64,000 bases of DNA from positions 1,116,001 through 1,180,000 of the forward strand of contig NZ_CP120361.1 in the NCBI RefSeq assembly GCF_029457495.1, written 5' to 3'. Position 1 is the stretch's first letter; the number at the start of each line of letters is the position of its first letter. Shown piece by piece: positions 17,701 to 25,372 of the stretch. Source of the DNA: Chelativorans sp. AA-79. Lineage in GTDB: Bacteria; Pseudomonadota; Alphaproteobacteria; Rhizobiales; Rhizobiaceae. The notes beneath the pieces were generated by a model. It was given only the letters and a program-made list of their open reading frames with translations, ran no database searches and was not told the DNA's origin. A program made the position numbers and the translations under genes.

Positions 17701-17772
17701 ACCTACATTTCGGCCAAGGACATCCATGTCCGCGGCGAGGTGGAGGACGAGCCGGCGCCTGCCCACGGCTGA
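14698..17772 (+). CDS. RND multidrug efflux pump, inner-membrane transporter
   Basis: A 1024-residue RND transporter of the HAE-1 type, full length, starting at an ATGA overlap with the adaptor. It shows the tandem-repeat layout: membrane helix 1 near 10-30, a large periplasmic domain, helices 2-6 (about 335-555), helix 7, a second periplasmic domain and helices 8-12 (about 840-1010). The proton-relay Asp-Asp is in L-V-V-D-D-A-I-V-V-V-E-N-I, and T-K-H-G-I-L-L-V-E-F-A-N is the matching motif of the second half. It expels drugs or lipophilic compounds using the proton gradient. Control by the divergent TetR gene is likely. Confidence 0.93.
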   Translation: MNISALFIRRPVLSTVLGLLILLLGVQGLFNLSVREYPEVEETVVTVTTTYPGASPELIQGFITSPIAAAVSTTENIDYVSSQSRPSASVVTVQMKLGSDSDAALTEVMSKVQQVRGQLPPEAEDPTIVKGTGQQFAIMYIALQNPNMTPEQLTEYIERVIRPRVSTIEGVAEVQIIGAQNYAMRIWIDPVRLAARGVTAGEVVTAVNAANFLSAPGKTKNEYVAYPITTETTLQTADAFAQLPLKSEGDEVVRLRDVADVELAAESNDTIVTFNGQPGTFIGIFPTPAANPLDTADAVIAEMPAIQQTLPDGMAMEVVYDATESISASIEEVFKTIGEAVAIVVVVILLFLGSFRSVLMPIVTIPLSLIGVCFMLFLVGFSINLLSLLAMVLAIGLVVDDAIVVVENIHRHMEEGMTPFEAAFTGMKEISGAVVAMTITLAAVFAPLGFTGGLTGSLFREFAFTLAGAVIISGIVALTITPMMSARILRAGTHSRFQGFVDRTFTRLENRYERLVAGSLKYRPVTLMIVIALVSLTGFLFFKTNSELAPEEDIGALFSLVTGPRYATSEYMDLYTTQMRDLTDDLPELRADFSIVGMEGATNSAIALWAFKDWADRERSQQEIQQDIQQRISKVAGVEALVFAPPTLPGTGGGLPISVVIQSTGDPSQVYEIAEEIKNKAQASGRFIVVQNSMAFDTPEVTVAVDRERAAALNIPASEIGTTLGALVGGGKIAQFDRDSNSYDIITQVPERFRANPEDLGGYFVRSATGEMVPLSAVVTITTNASPASIEQFNQLNSATISALPLPGVTTGTGLQTIEDVARETLPEGFFIDYSGQSRLEKEQGNTILIAFILAVIVIYLVLAAQFESFRDPLIIMMSVPLSIFGAIVPLNLGLGTLNIYTQVGLITLIGLITKHGILLVEFANQQREAHGLSRREAIVASAKVRLRPILMTTAAMALGVVPLILADGAGAAARYSMGLVIFSGILIGTMFTLFVVPMFYTYISAKDIHVRGEVEDEPAPAHG

Positions 17773-17785
17773 GGGGCAGGCGTCG
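17753..17785 (+). terminator. Hairpin at the end of the RND operon
   Basis: CGGCGCCTGCCC (17753-17764) pairs with GGGCAGGCGTCG (17774-17785) with one mismatch. The stem spans the RND stop codon and lies between two convergent genes. It lacks a clear T-run, so it is a weak intrinsic terminator at best. Confidence 0.4.
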
Positions 17786-17830
17786 GCGGGCTCTTGCTTT
17801 CGCCCCCGGTTTCTATGGCCTCGGCAAGGA

Positions 17831-19165
17831 TCAATGCTCCGTGAAGGCGCGGGACATGCTGTCGGCGATCGGCTTCGCAAGGTAATCGAAGAAGGTCCGC
17901 TCCGCGGTCTGGATCAGGATCTCGGCCGGCATTCCCGGCGTGGGCGTGAAGCCCCGCACGCGTGCGAGCTCGCTGGCCGGAAGGCGGATACGCGCAAGAT
18001 AAAACTCCTGCGATGCCGCCTGGTCTCCCTTCAGCGCATCGGCCGACACGTAGAACACGTCGCCCTGCAGCACCGGGGTGGTCCGCTGGTTGAGCGAGAC
18101 GAGACGCACGGTCGCCTGTTGCCCAATCCGCACGTCGTCGATCTCGTTCCTGGGCACCTGGGCCTCGATGATGAGTGGCGCGTCCACCGGCAGAATCTCC
18201 ATGATCCCCTTGCCGCTTTCGATCACGCCGCCAGCCGTGTGATAGTTCAAACGCACGACGGTGCCCGTCACCGGCGCGTTGATCGTCGCACGCTGCAGCA
18301 CGTTCTCGGCCGCGCGCGACTGCTCGCGCACCGAATCGAGTTCCGCCTGGATGCCCTGCAGCTCATCCAGAACGGCTTCACGGTAGGCCATCTCGGTCTG
18401 GATGATCTGCTGCCGCTCCTTGTTGATCTGGGAGCGGGTTTCGGCCACTTCCGCGGCAAGGCGGGCGATCTCTCCCGTCGCGTCGGCGATCGCGCGCTGG
18501 ATGGCCTTGATCTCCGTCTTGCGCATCAGCCCCTTCGCAAGCAGGGTCTCCTTGCCCTCCGCCTCTTCACGCAGCAGCTGCAGCTGGATGACGGTCGCCT
18601 CGCGCTGCTTCTCATAGCCCTCCGCGCGGTGGCCCAGCGCCTCGATGTTCTGCTCCAGCAACGCGACCTCGCTCTGCAGCTTCGTCTTCCACGCCTCGAA
18701 ATTGAGCTGCTGGCCGTTCAGGATCGGCGCGACATCCACGTCCGCCCGGTTGTCCCTGAGGATGGGCGGCAGGCTTATCTCCTCGTCCCCGCGCAATTGG
18801 GTGTGCAGGCGGGCCGCCACCGCTTCCAGCCGCACCTGGCGCAGGAAAAGCTCCCGCTCCTTCGCCAGCGCCGCAGTCTCGTCGAGCCGGATCAGCGGCT
18901 GGTCGAGTTCGACATGGTCGCCCTCGTTCACCAGGATCTCCTTGATGATTCCGCCTTCCAGATGCTGGATGATCTTGTTCTGTCCCGTGGCCACGAAGCT
19001 GCCCTGCGCGATCACGGCGGCCGCGAGCGGCGCAGTGAGCGCCCAGCCGCCGAAGCCGCCGAAGGTGAGGCCGAGCAGGACGAGGCCGATCGTCGTCTGC
19101 CTGGTGATCGACCGGGGCACTTCGGCGTACCAGTCGATGTCGTGGACCTTGGCGATGTCGGACAT
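17831..19165 (-). CDS. Type I secretion membrane fusion protein (HlyD/PrsE family)
   Basis: A 444-residue HlyD-type adaptor. A single membrane helix lies near residues 25-50 (G-L-V-L-L-G-L-T-F-G-G-F-G-G-W-A-L-T-A-P-L), followed by a lipoyl half (I-L-V-N-E-G-D-H-V), a long coiled coil (about 95-285, Glu/Gln/Arg-rich) and a C-terminal beta-barrel with the HlyD signature region (M-E-I-L-P-V-D-A-P-L-I-I-E-A-Q-V). The end, T-P-G-M-P-A-E-I-L-I-Q-T-A-E-R-T, is typical of the PrsE/LapC group. It starts 8 bases after the exporter ATPase gene and should bridge that exporter to a TolC-type channel encoded elsewhere. Confidence 0.92.
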   Translation of the reverse strand: MSDIAKVHDIDWYAEVPRSITRQTTIGLVLLGLTFGGFGGWALTAPLAAAVIAQGSFVATGQNKIIQHLEGGIIKEILVNEGDHVELDQPLIRLDETAALAKERELFLRQVRLEAVAARLHTQLRGDEEISLPPILRDNRADVDVAPILNGQQLNFEAWKTKLQSEVALLEQNIEALGHRAEGYEKQREATVIQLQLLREEAEGKETLLAKGLMRKTEIKAIQRAIADATGEIARLAAEVAETRSQINKERQQIIQTEMAYREAVLDELQGIQAELDSVREQSRAAENVLQRATINAPVTGTVVRLNYHTAGGVIESGKGIMEILPVDAPLIIEAQVPRNEIDDVRIGQQATVRLVSLNQRTTPVLQGDVFYVSADALKGDQAASQEFYLARIRLPASELARVRGFTPTPGMPAEILIQTAERTFFDYLAKPIADSMSRAFTEH

Positions 19166-19173
19166 GGGCGTTC

Positions 19174-21486
19174 CTACTGGATCTGCTGGTGGCCGAAGGC
19201 CCCGCTCTCGATGGTGACGCCGCGCTGGGCGAGCGCCTGGAGTACATCCTGGCGCTTGCCGAAGAGGGCCACGGTCCCGTTCACGAGCAGAAGGATCTTG
19301 TCCACGCTGTCGAGCAGCGCCGGGCGCTGCGTGATCGTGATCACCGTGATCCGGTTCTCCCTGGCGTGCTGGAGCGCCTTCAGGAGGGCCGCATCCCCGG
19401 CGCTGTCGAGATTCGAGTTCGGCTCGTCCAGCACCACCAGGCGCGGGCCGCCGAAGAAGGCGCGGGCAAGCGCGATGCGCTGCTTCTGCCCGCCCGAAAG
19501 CGGCGAGCCGTCCGCCGCCACCACCGTTTCATACCCATGCGGCAGGTTGGCGATCATCTCATGCACGTCGGCGAGCTTTGCCGCCTCGTAGATCTGCGCG
19601 TCGGTCGCGTCCTCCCGCATGCGGGCGATGTTGGCCTTGATCGTGCCGGGGAAGAGCTGCACGTCCTGCGGCAGGTAGCCGATATTCTCGCCGAACTGCC
19701 GCTGGTCCCAGTTGCGCAGGTCCATCAGGTCGAGGCGCACGCTGCCCGAAGTGGGCAGGATCGAGCCCACCAGCATCTTGCCGAGAGTGGTCTTCCCCGC
19801 CCCCGAATTGCCGATCACGGCGAGCGAGTCGCCCGGCGCGAGCGCGAAGGAGATGCCGTTGAGCACCACGCGCTTGGTTCCCTGGGGAACGTAGAGCAGC
19901 CGCTCCACGTCGAGCCGGCCTTCCGGACGCGGCAGGTTGAGGCGCTCCAGGTTGAGCGGCGAGGATTTCAGCAGTGCCGCGATGCGCTCATAGGAAGACC
20001 GGGACTGGCTGTACTGGTTCCACCCCTCGATGGCGCCTTCGATCGGCGCCAGCGCGCGGCCGGCGATGATGGAGGCGGCAATCACCATGCCGCCGGTGAT
20101 CTCACCCTCGATCGCCAGATAGGCGCCCCAGCCGAGCATCCCCACCTGGGTGAGGAGCCGCGAGCCCTTGGAGAGTGCCGCGAAGACGATGTTGCGGTCC
20201 TGCGCGATCACCTGCGCCTTGAGCGAACCGGCCGTGTCCTTGCCCCAGATCTGCACCGCCTCGGGGATCATGGCCAGCGCGTTGATGATCTGCGAGTTGC
20301 GCGACATGGATTCCAGATGCAGGTTTGCCTTCACCTGCGCGGTGTTCGCCTCGCTGAAGGGCTTGGCCGTGGCGCGCTGGTTGAGCAGCGTGAAGGCCAG
20401 GAGAAGCAGGCCCGTGAGCACGACGATGAAGCCCAGATGCGGATGGATCAGGAACACCGCGAGCACGAAGAGCGGCGCGATGGGTGCATCGAGGAAGGCG
20501 AGCAGGGTGCGCGAGACGAGGAAGGTGCGCACCTGCTGCAGGTCGCCCAGCGTCTGGTATTCGCGCCCGTTGCTGTAAAGCGAGGCGCGCGCGGCGGCGC
20601 TCAGGATGGGCGAGCCGAGCTGGGCGGCGAATTCGACGGCGGTGCGCATCAGGATGAAGCGCCTGATGGCATCGAACGCGGCCTGCATGATGACGGCGCC
20701 GACGATCACCACCGTCAGCATCACCAGCGTGTCCAGCGAACGGCTGGTCAGGATGCGGTCCGAGATCTGAAAGAGATAGACCGGGATCGCCAGCACCAGG
20801 ACGTTGCTCGCGACGGTGAAGACCATCACGATGGCGAGGTTCCTGCGGACGGCGGTGAGGCCTGCCTTCAGGCATGCGGCGAAGTCGATCGGACCGAGCC
20901 GCTTGTGAAAGACGCCGTCACCACCGCCCGCCGGCGTGGCGGTCCCCGGTCCTCCACCGTCCCGAGCCGCCGGACTGTCGGGAGCCTGTTTCCTGGCCTC
21001 TATCGGACGCCTGTCCCCATCGATGGAAACCATGCCCTCCGGCCGGCCCGCTCCCCTGAATTCCGCCTTTGGTTTCTCCTCCACGAGGACGTCCTGCTGC
21101 CGGGAGGCGCTGCTTTCGGCGGTTTCCTGCCGCCGGTTCTGCGGAGCAGGCTCCTCGCGCCGAGGCGCGTCCGGATCCCGTCGCACGGCCTGTTCCTGCG
21201 CGTTCCCCCTCTCCCTTGTGCGGGAAACCCGTGGAGCCGTGCCGGCCTGTGCCGCCGCCCGTTCCTTCTCGACGGTGCTGAAGACCTCGCGCACCATCCG
21301 GTCGATCAAGGCGTTCGTCCGCTCGAGGCGCTCCCTTTCGGGGGACAAGGGGTGGGAAAGCCGGTCATGTCCCGCGGAAAATCCATCGCCTGCCGTCGGC
21401 GGGCGCGAGAACCCCCCGTGCTCCTGCCATTTCCGGGTCGGATTGGGTGAAAGGCTGCTTTCGGACATGTTGCTCTCGACGGTCAT
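19174..21486 (-). CDS. Type I secretion ABC exporter (PrsD-like) with long N-terminal extension
   Basis: A 770-residue exporter that fuses a membrane domain (about 205-480) to an ATPase (about 500-765). Walker A is I-G-N-S-G-A-G-K-T-T, the signature L-S-G-G-Q-K-Q-R and Walker B L-V-V-L-D-E-P-N-S-N-L-D, with the Pro-Asn-Ser variant common in PrtD/PrsD. Residues 1-200 are an extra region absent from the usual 560-590-residue PrsD: low complexity, rich in Arg, Glu, Gln, Ala and Gly, probably disordered and cytoplasmic. There is no C39 peptidase domain. It overlaps the upstream gene as ATGA. Substrates are probably the two upstream genes; see the findings. Confidence 0.9.
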   Translation of the reverse strand: MTVESNMSESSLSPNPTRKWQEHGGFSRPPTAGDGFSAGHDRLSHPLSPERERLERTNALIDRMVREVFSTVEKERAAAQAGTAPRVSRTRERGNAQEQAVRRDPDAPRREEPAPQNRRQETAESSASRQQDVLVEEKPKAEFRGAGRPEGMVSIDGDRRPIEARKQAPDSPAARDGGGPGTATPAGGGDGVFHKRLGPIDFAACLKAGLTAVRRNLAIVMVFTVASNVLVLAIPVYLFQISDRILTSRSLDTLVMLTVVIVGAVIMQAAFDAIRRFILMRTAVEFAAQLGSPILSAAARASLYSNGREYQTLGDLQQVRTFLVSRTLLAFLDAPIAPLFVLAVFLIHPHLGFIVVLTGLLLLAFTLLNQRATAKPFSEANTAQVKANLHLESMSRNSQIINALAMIPEAVQIWGKDTAGSLKAQVIAQDRNIVFAALSKGSRLLTQVGMLGWGAYLAIEGEITGGMVIAASIIAGRALAPIEGAIEGWNQYSQSRSSYERIAALLKSSPLNLERLNLPRPEGRLDVERLLYVPQGTKRVVLNGISFALAPGDSLAVIGNSGAGKTTLGKMLVGSILPTSGSVRLDLMDLRNWDQRQFGENIGYLPQDVQLFPGTIKANIARMREDATDAQIYEAAKLADVHEMIANLPHGYETVVAADGSPLSGGQKQRIALARAFFGGPRLVVLDEPNSNLDSAGDAALLKALQHARENRITVITITQRPALLDSVDKILLLVNGTVALFGKRQDVLQALAQRGVTIESGAFGHQQIQ

Positions 21487-23456
21487 CCGAGCATCGTCTG
21501 CACGCCATCCGAGTGCAGGTAGTCGGTTTCGCCCTGGTGGTTGGGGGCGTGCTGCGCCTCGCCGGCCCCCGCCATCTCGTCATCGAGGAAGGCGATGGCC
21601 TCGTTGACGAGGACGTCGGGATCCTGGGCGCCGAGATCGGGGTCGGTGGAGATGAACTCCGCCTGGATCAGCAGGTCGGTCGAATACTGTCCTCCGCCGA
21701 CATAGGTCTTGCCGACGGAATCGAGATCCATGATCGCCGCGTTGTTGGCGAGCGTATTGCCCCCCGTGGTGACGGACCAGGACGCACCCGGATAGGCGTC
21801 CTCGGCGTTCATCGCGAGGGCGAGCTGGTCGCTGTCGCCCAGTATGTTCGTCTGCTTGACATATTGGAGGTTCAGCAGGTCGCCCTTGATATAGAGCACT
21901 CGCAGCCCGCCATATCCGCCAAACGCGCTGTCGGAAAGGACGCCGTCGCTCAGATAGTCCTCGCCTGCGGCGAGCTTCTCGGCCGTTTCCCGATAGGCAT
22001 CCGGCACGGTCTCGAAACGGTCGGATCCGCCGACATTGTAGATATGGGCCTGGTTCCACAGCAGGTTTCCGGAGGTGGAAACCGCGCCTTCGCCGGTGGT
22101 CTCGAAACCCGCGGCGGCGCCGACGAGATCGCTGTCGCAAAGAAGGTTGAGCTGCTGGATGATGCTCGCATCATAGACATTGCCGCCGATGATGATGAGG
22201 TCGTAGCCGAAGCCGATCTGCTCGAGGGAGATGTCGTTGTAGGCTTGATTGTCGCCGGAATAGACGCGGCTTGAGACGCCCGACGAGGAGATGATCCCGA
22301 TATCGTTGTCGGTGATGAATGCGAGCTGCTGGAGCCAGCTCATGATCATGAGATCGCCGTCTATCTCGGTCACGCTCCAGTGCCGCGGGAAGAAGGGTTC
22401 CTCATCCGGCGCGGCCGCTTCCTCTCCGAAGTCGTCGAACCGCTCGAAGGAGGCGATGTTGAAAGCCTGCGTCGGGTCGGACTGCCTGATCCAGTCGCCC
22501 ACGGCGGAGGTGACGTAGTCGCTGTCGCACCAGGCGTTGATCTGGATGATCGCATTGATCTCCATATGCTCGCCCATGACGGCCGTCACGGGTGCTGCCG
22601 CCCAGTAGCTCTTCAGGATCGCATTGTTGACCAGCGTGTTGCCGCCGGTCTCGATGGATACCGAGACGTCGATCTCGACGCCGTTCTCCGTCAGCTTCGC
22701 GTTACCCTGGCTGTCGCCAGTCTCCTCGTCGAAGCTGTGGTGGTCTTCGAATTTGGGGAGATCGCCGTCCACCTTCTCGCCATTGACGAACTTGCCTACG
22801 ATCACATCCGATTTCACCACATTGGCATGGTCCTGCTCGCCTGCGGGAACGGCATCCAGGAGCTTGGCGGCGTCCTTCACGAAGGCGACCACCTCTTCGG
22901 CAGATCCGGGCATCTCCAGCCCTTCGAGCGGCATGAACTGGGCCGCCTTGGCGGCGAGATCGAGAAGCTGTGTGTCGTCCACGGGATCGGGCGCGAAGAT
23001 CAGGCCGTGGCCGCCAACGCTGAAATAGTCGTTGTCGGAGAGCTTGATGCCCTGATGAACGTAGTTCGCGACTGACCCGACCGGCTCCACCTCCGGCATC
23101 TCGATCCGGTAGGATGTCGCGTGAGCAGTGTTCACGAAGGAGAAACTGACCGGAGAGGCGGTCTCATAAAACCCGTTCACCGGAATTTCGGGGCGGGCGA
23201 ATTCGAGATTGAGCCAGGGATAGATGGCGATGATCGTCTGGGGCAATGCCTGATAAGCAAGCTTCGGATCGTAGCCGAGGAGCTGATAGGGAGCCTCGAA
23301 GGGCACGTCGGCTGCGGGCAGGTCGGAGAGATCGGGTGCTGCCGCCTTCTTGGCGTGGAAGTTCTCGTAACCGTCCCTCAGGCGTGCTTCCTCGACGGTG
23401 AGATCGAAAAGGCCGATGAAGTGGGCAATGGCTTCCGTGATCCGATCCATCTGCAT
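21483..23456 (-). CDS. Acidic tandem-motif protein in type I secretion operon
   Basis: A 657-residue acidic protein without signal peptide or membrane helix; I do not recognise a named family. Residues 1-200 look globular. From about 265 to 605 two motifs alternate: motif B, G-G-N-T-L-V-N-N-A-I (271), G-D-N-Q-A-Y-N (401), S-G-N-L-L-W-N-Q-A (462), G-G-N-T-L-A-N-N-A (565); and motif A, Q-I-N-A-W-C-D-S-D (305), Q-Q-L-A-F-I-T-D-N-D (376), Q-Q-L-N-L-L-C-D-S-D (434), Q-T-N-I-L-G-D-S-D (535). This suggests a repetitive beta-structure, perhaps calcium-binding. GAGGAGG lies 7 bases before the start. Its stop overlaps the exporter gene start, so it may be an exported surface protein or an accessory factor. 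Confidence 0.7.
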   Translation of the reverse strand: MQMDRITEAIAHFIGLFDLTVEEARLRDGYENFHAKKAAAPDLSDLPAADVPFEAPYQLLGYDPKLAYQALPQTIIAIYPWLNLEFARPEIPVNGFYETASPVSFSFVNTAHATSYRIEMPEVEPVGSVANYVHQGIKLSDNDYFSVGGHGLIFAPDPVDDTQLLDLAAKAAQFMPLEGLEMPGSAEEVVAFVKDAAKLLDAVPAGEQDHANVVKSDVIVGKFVNGEKVDGDLPKFEDHHSFDEETGDSQGNAKLTENGVEIDVSVSIETGGNTLVNNAILKSYWAAAPVTAVMGEHMEINAIIQINAWCDSDYVTSAVGDWIRQSDPTQAFNIASFERFDDFGEEAAAPDEEPFFPRHWSVTEIDGDLMIMSWLQQLAFITDNDIGIISSSGVSSRVYSGDNQAYNDISLEQIGFGYDLIIIGGNVYDASIIQQLNLLCDSDLVGAAAGFETTGEGAVSTSGNLLWNQAHIYNVGGSDRFETVPDAYRETAEKLAAGEDYLSDGVLSDSAFGGYGGLRVLYIKGDLLNLQYVKQTNILGDSDQLALAMNAEDAYPGASWSVTTGGNTLANNAAIMDLDSVGKTYVGGGQYSTDLLIQAEFISTDPDLGAQDPDVLVNEAIAFLDDEMAGAGEAQHAPNHQGETDYLHSDGVQTMLG

Positions 23457-23512
23457 CGGTGAACCTCCTCGCTATATCGGCCGACCTCCTTCAGGTCGTT
23501 AGAGGCTGCTAA

Positions 23513-23576
23513 GACTGCGCGGGCGTCCCGCGCAGTCCCAGTTTCATCGGCTTTGCCGCGGCAAAGCCGATGAAAC
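23513..23576. other. Two consecutive perfect hairpins between the low-complexity gene and its downstream partner
   Basis: GACTGCGCGGG (23513-23523), loop CGT, CCCGCGCAGTC (23527-23537) is a perfect 11-bp stem. Directly next, 23541-23576 is a perfect 36-base palindrome (arm GTTTCATCGGCTTTGCCG). Both lie within the 143 bases between the Gly-rich gene stop (23600) and the next start (23456). They could give partial termination or protect the upstream mRNA, so that the Gly-rich protein is made in excess over the exporter. No T-run follows on either strand. Confidence 0.65.
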
Positions 23577-23599
23577 GCCCCCACCCCATGGGTGACCTG

Positions 23600-25372
23600 T
23601 CAGGTGGTCGCGTCGTCGAAGTCCTCGCCGGCGACGGAGCTCGTGAGATTTCCGCCGACGACGGTCATGTCGACCGCGTTCTGCTGCAGGTTCGCACCCA
23701 TGACGATTTCCTGGTTGAAGGCACTTGTGCTGACGGCCGAGTCGGCGGTCGCGGTGCTGTGGCCGTAGACATAGCCGTCGTCGCCATTGCCGGTGCCCCA
23801 GCTTCCGCCGGCACCGCCAGCGCCGCCGGCGCCCGTGTAGGCCGTGCCGCCCATGCCGCCTGCGCCGCCCCCGCCGGCCGATGCCCAGCCGCCGAGGCCG
23901 TCACCGCCGTCGCCGGAAACCCAGGCGCCGCTCAGCGCGTCGCCGCCGGTGCCGCCGCCGGCCGTGGCCGCGCCGCCGATCGCGTCGCCGACCGTGGCGT
24001 CACCGCTGGTGGCCGCACCGCCAACGCCGCTGCCGCCCACGCCGCCCGCGCCGCCGGTCCCGGTGCCGCTTCCGGTGCCGGCACCATCACCGGCGCCCGA
24101 TCCGGTGGCCGCGCCGCCGGCTCCACCGGCACCGCCAGGGCCGGAGCCGCCGCCGGCACCACCGCCGCCGCCCGACGTTCCGCCACCGGCGCCGCCGGTG
24201 TTGATCCCGCCATTGCCGGCCGTATCCGTTGCGTCGCCGACGTTGAAGAGCGAGAGCGACGGGTCGTTGGCGCTTATGCCGTCACTGCCCGTGGCGTCCC
24301 CGCCGTTCGCATTGCCGGTGTCGCCGCCATTGGCGTCGCCGCTCGATCCGCCGCTGCCGCCGTTGCCGCCGTCGCTGTCGCCGCCGTCATCGCCGTCACC
24401 GGCGAATGCCGCGCCGACACCCAGGCCAAGACCGAGCCCGAAGCCCGCGCCAAGGCCCACGCCGCCGTCGCCGCCGCGGGCGCCGTCGCCCCGGCCGCCG
24501 TCGGCTCGGCCGCTGTCAGCGGTGCCGCCATCGCCGTTGCCGCCAACCGCTACACCGCCCGCGGCCGCGCCGCCGGTCGCGCCGCTGCTTGCCGCGCCGC
24601 TGCCGTTGCCGCCCGTGCCGCCGGCGCTGAGCGCTACGCCGCCATGGCCGCCATTGCCGCCGTCGGCATCGGCATCCGAGCCGCCGTCACCGCCGCCGCC
24701 GCCGGCCGCAATGCCGTCATCGGCCTTGGCGAAACCGCCATCGGACTCGATGAGCTGCTCGAAGGTACCGTCGTTCTTGACCTCGGCTTCGTAGAGCTTG
24801 TCGTCGTCGGAGATGTTGTTGACCTGGTTGATCACATTGCCGACGTCGTTGCCCGCGCCTGTCAGCGCGTCATTGAGGATGTCCTCGAAATTGATGTTGA
24901 ACATGCCCTCGATGTTGTTGTCGTTGCCGTTCATGTCGATGTCGGCGAAATCGTCATCCGAAGGCTCATAGCCGGTCAGGTCGAGCCCGACATTGACGGC
25001 TACGGTCGTGTTGCTGTTGGTGTTGCTGGTGACCGTGTTGTCGTTGGTCGTGGCGCTCAGGTTGCCGTTGAAGTTGCCGTTGAGATTGCCGTTCCCGTTC
25101 AGGTTCGTGTTCTCACCGACGCTGCTGGCGTTGCTGCCCGCATTGCTTCCTGAGTTGCTGCCGGCATTGCTTCCAGCATTGCTGCCGGAATTGCTTCCGG
25201 CATTGCTGCCAGCGTTGCTACCGGCATTGCTTCCGGTGTTGCTGGTATTGGTATTTTCGTTGGTGTTCGACTGCGATTGCTGCTGTTGCTGCTGCTCGCG
25301 TTGCTGCTGCTGCTGTTGCTGCTCCTGCGAGGGGTCGAACAAACCGAACAGGTGGTTGTTGGGGTTACTCAT
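23600..25372 (-). CDS. Gly/Asn-rich low-complexity protein, candidate type I secretion substrate
   Basis: A 590-residue low-complexity protein with no signal peptide. It opens M-S-N-P-N-N-H-L-F-G-L-F-D, then has a Gln-rich run (about 16-32), nine or so A-G-S-N tetrapeptide repeats (about 42-82), Asn-rich repeats, an acidic globular-looking part (about 130-215) and a long Gly/Ala/Ser/Asp region (about 220-535). The C-terminal 45 residues (F-N-Q-E-I-V-M-G-A-N-L-Q-Q-N-A-V-D, V-V-G-G-N-L) are non-repetitive and end in acidic D-D-A-T-T, as in many C-terminally targeted type I substrates. RTX nonapeptides are absent. ATG 25372 is chosen because homology-like sequence starts there; an upstream ATG at 25420 abuts its ribosome site. 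Confidence 0.65.
   Translation of the reverse strand: MSNPNNHLFGLFDPSQEQQQQQQQREQQQQQQSQSNTNENTNTSNTGSNAGSNAGSNAGSNSGSNAGSNAGSNSGSNAGSNASSVGENTNLNGNGNLNGNFNGNLSATTNDNTVTSNTNSNTTVAVNVGLDLTGYEPSDDDFADIDMNGNDNNIEGMFNINFEDILNDALTGAGNDVGNVINQVNNISDDDKLYEAEVKNDGTFEQLIESDGGFAKADDGIAAGGGGGDGGSDADADGGNGGHGGVALSAGGTGGNGSGAASSGATGGAAAGGVAVGGNGDGGTADSGRADGGRGDGARGGDGGVGLGAGFGLGLGLGVGAAFAGDGDDGGDSDGGNGGSGGSSGDANGGDTGNANGGDATGSDGISANDPSLSLFNVGDATDTAGNGGINTGGAGGGTSGGGGGAGGGSGPGGAGGAGGAATGSGAGDGAGTGSGTGTGGAGGVGGSGVGGAATSGDATVGDAIGGAATAGGGTGGDALSGAWVSGDGGDGLGGWASAGGGGAGGMGGTAYTGAGGAGGAGGSWGTGNGDDGYVYGHSTATADSAVSTSAFNQEIVMGANLQQNAVDMTVVGGNLTSSVAGEDFDDATT
25128..25247 (-). repeat. Ten tandem 12-base coding repeats (A-G-S-N tetrads)
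   Basis: Ten copies of a 12-base unit (GCATTGCTGCCG and close variants on the plus strand) run without gaps. On the minus strand each encodes a Ser/Asn/Ala/Gly tetrad of the low-complexity protein. Such in-frame arrays can change copy number by slippage, altering linker length without breaking the frame. Confidence 0.85.

Noticed and set aside
17726..21450. Two long plus-strand frames (about 621 and 753 residues) opposite the type I secretion genes
   Set aside because: They mirror the codon structure of the high-GC minus-strand genes and show no domains or ribosome sites.
25128..25247. CRISPR-like regular repeats
   Set aside because: The units are 12 bases long without spacers and are in-frame codons of the low-complexity protein; no cas gene is nearby.
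23600..25372. RTX-type calcium-binding repeats in the Gly-rich protein
   Set aside because: The Gly-rich part lacks the G-G-x-G-x-D-x-U-x nonapeptide pattern, so RTX naming is not justified.
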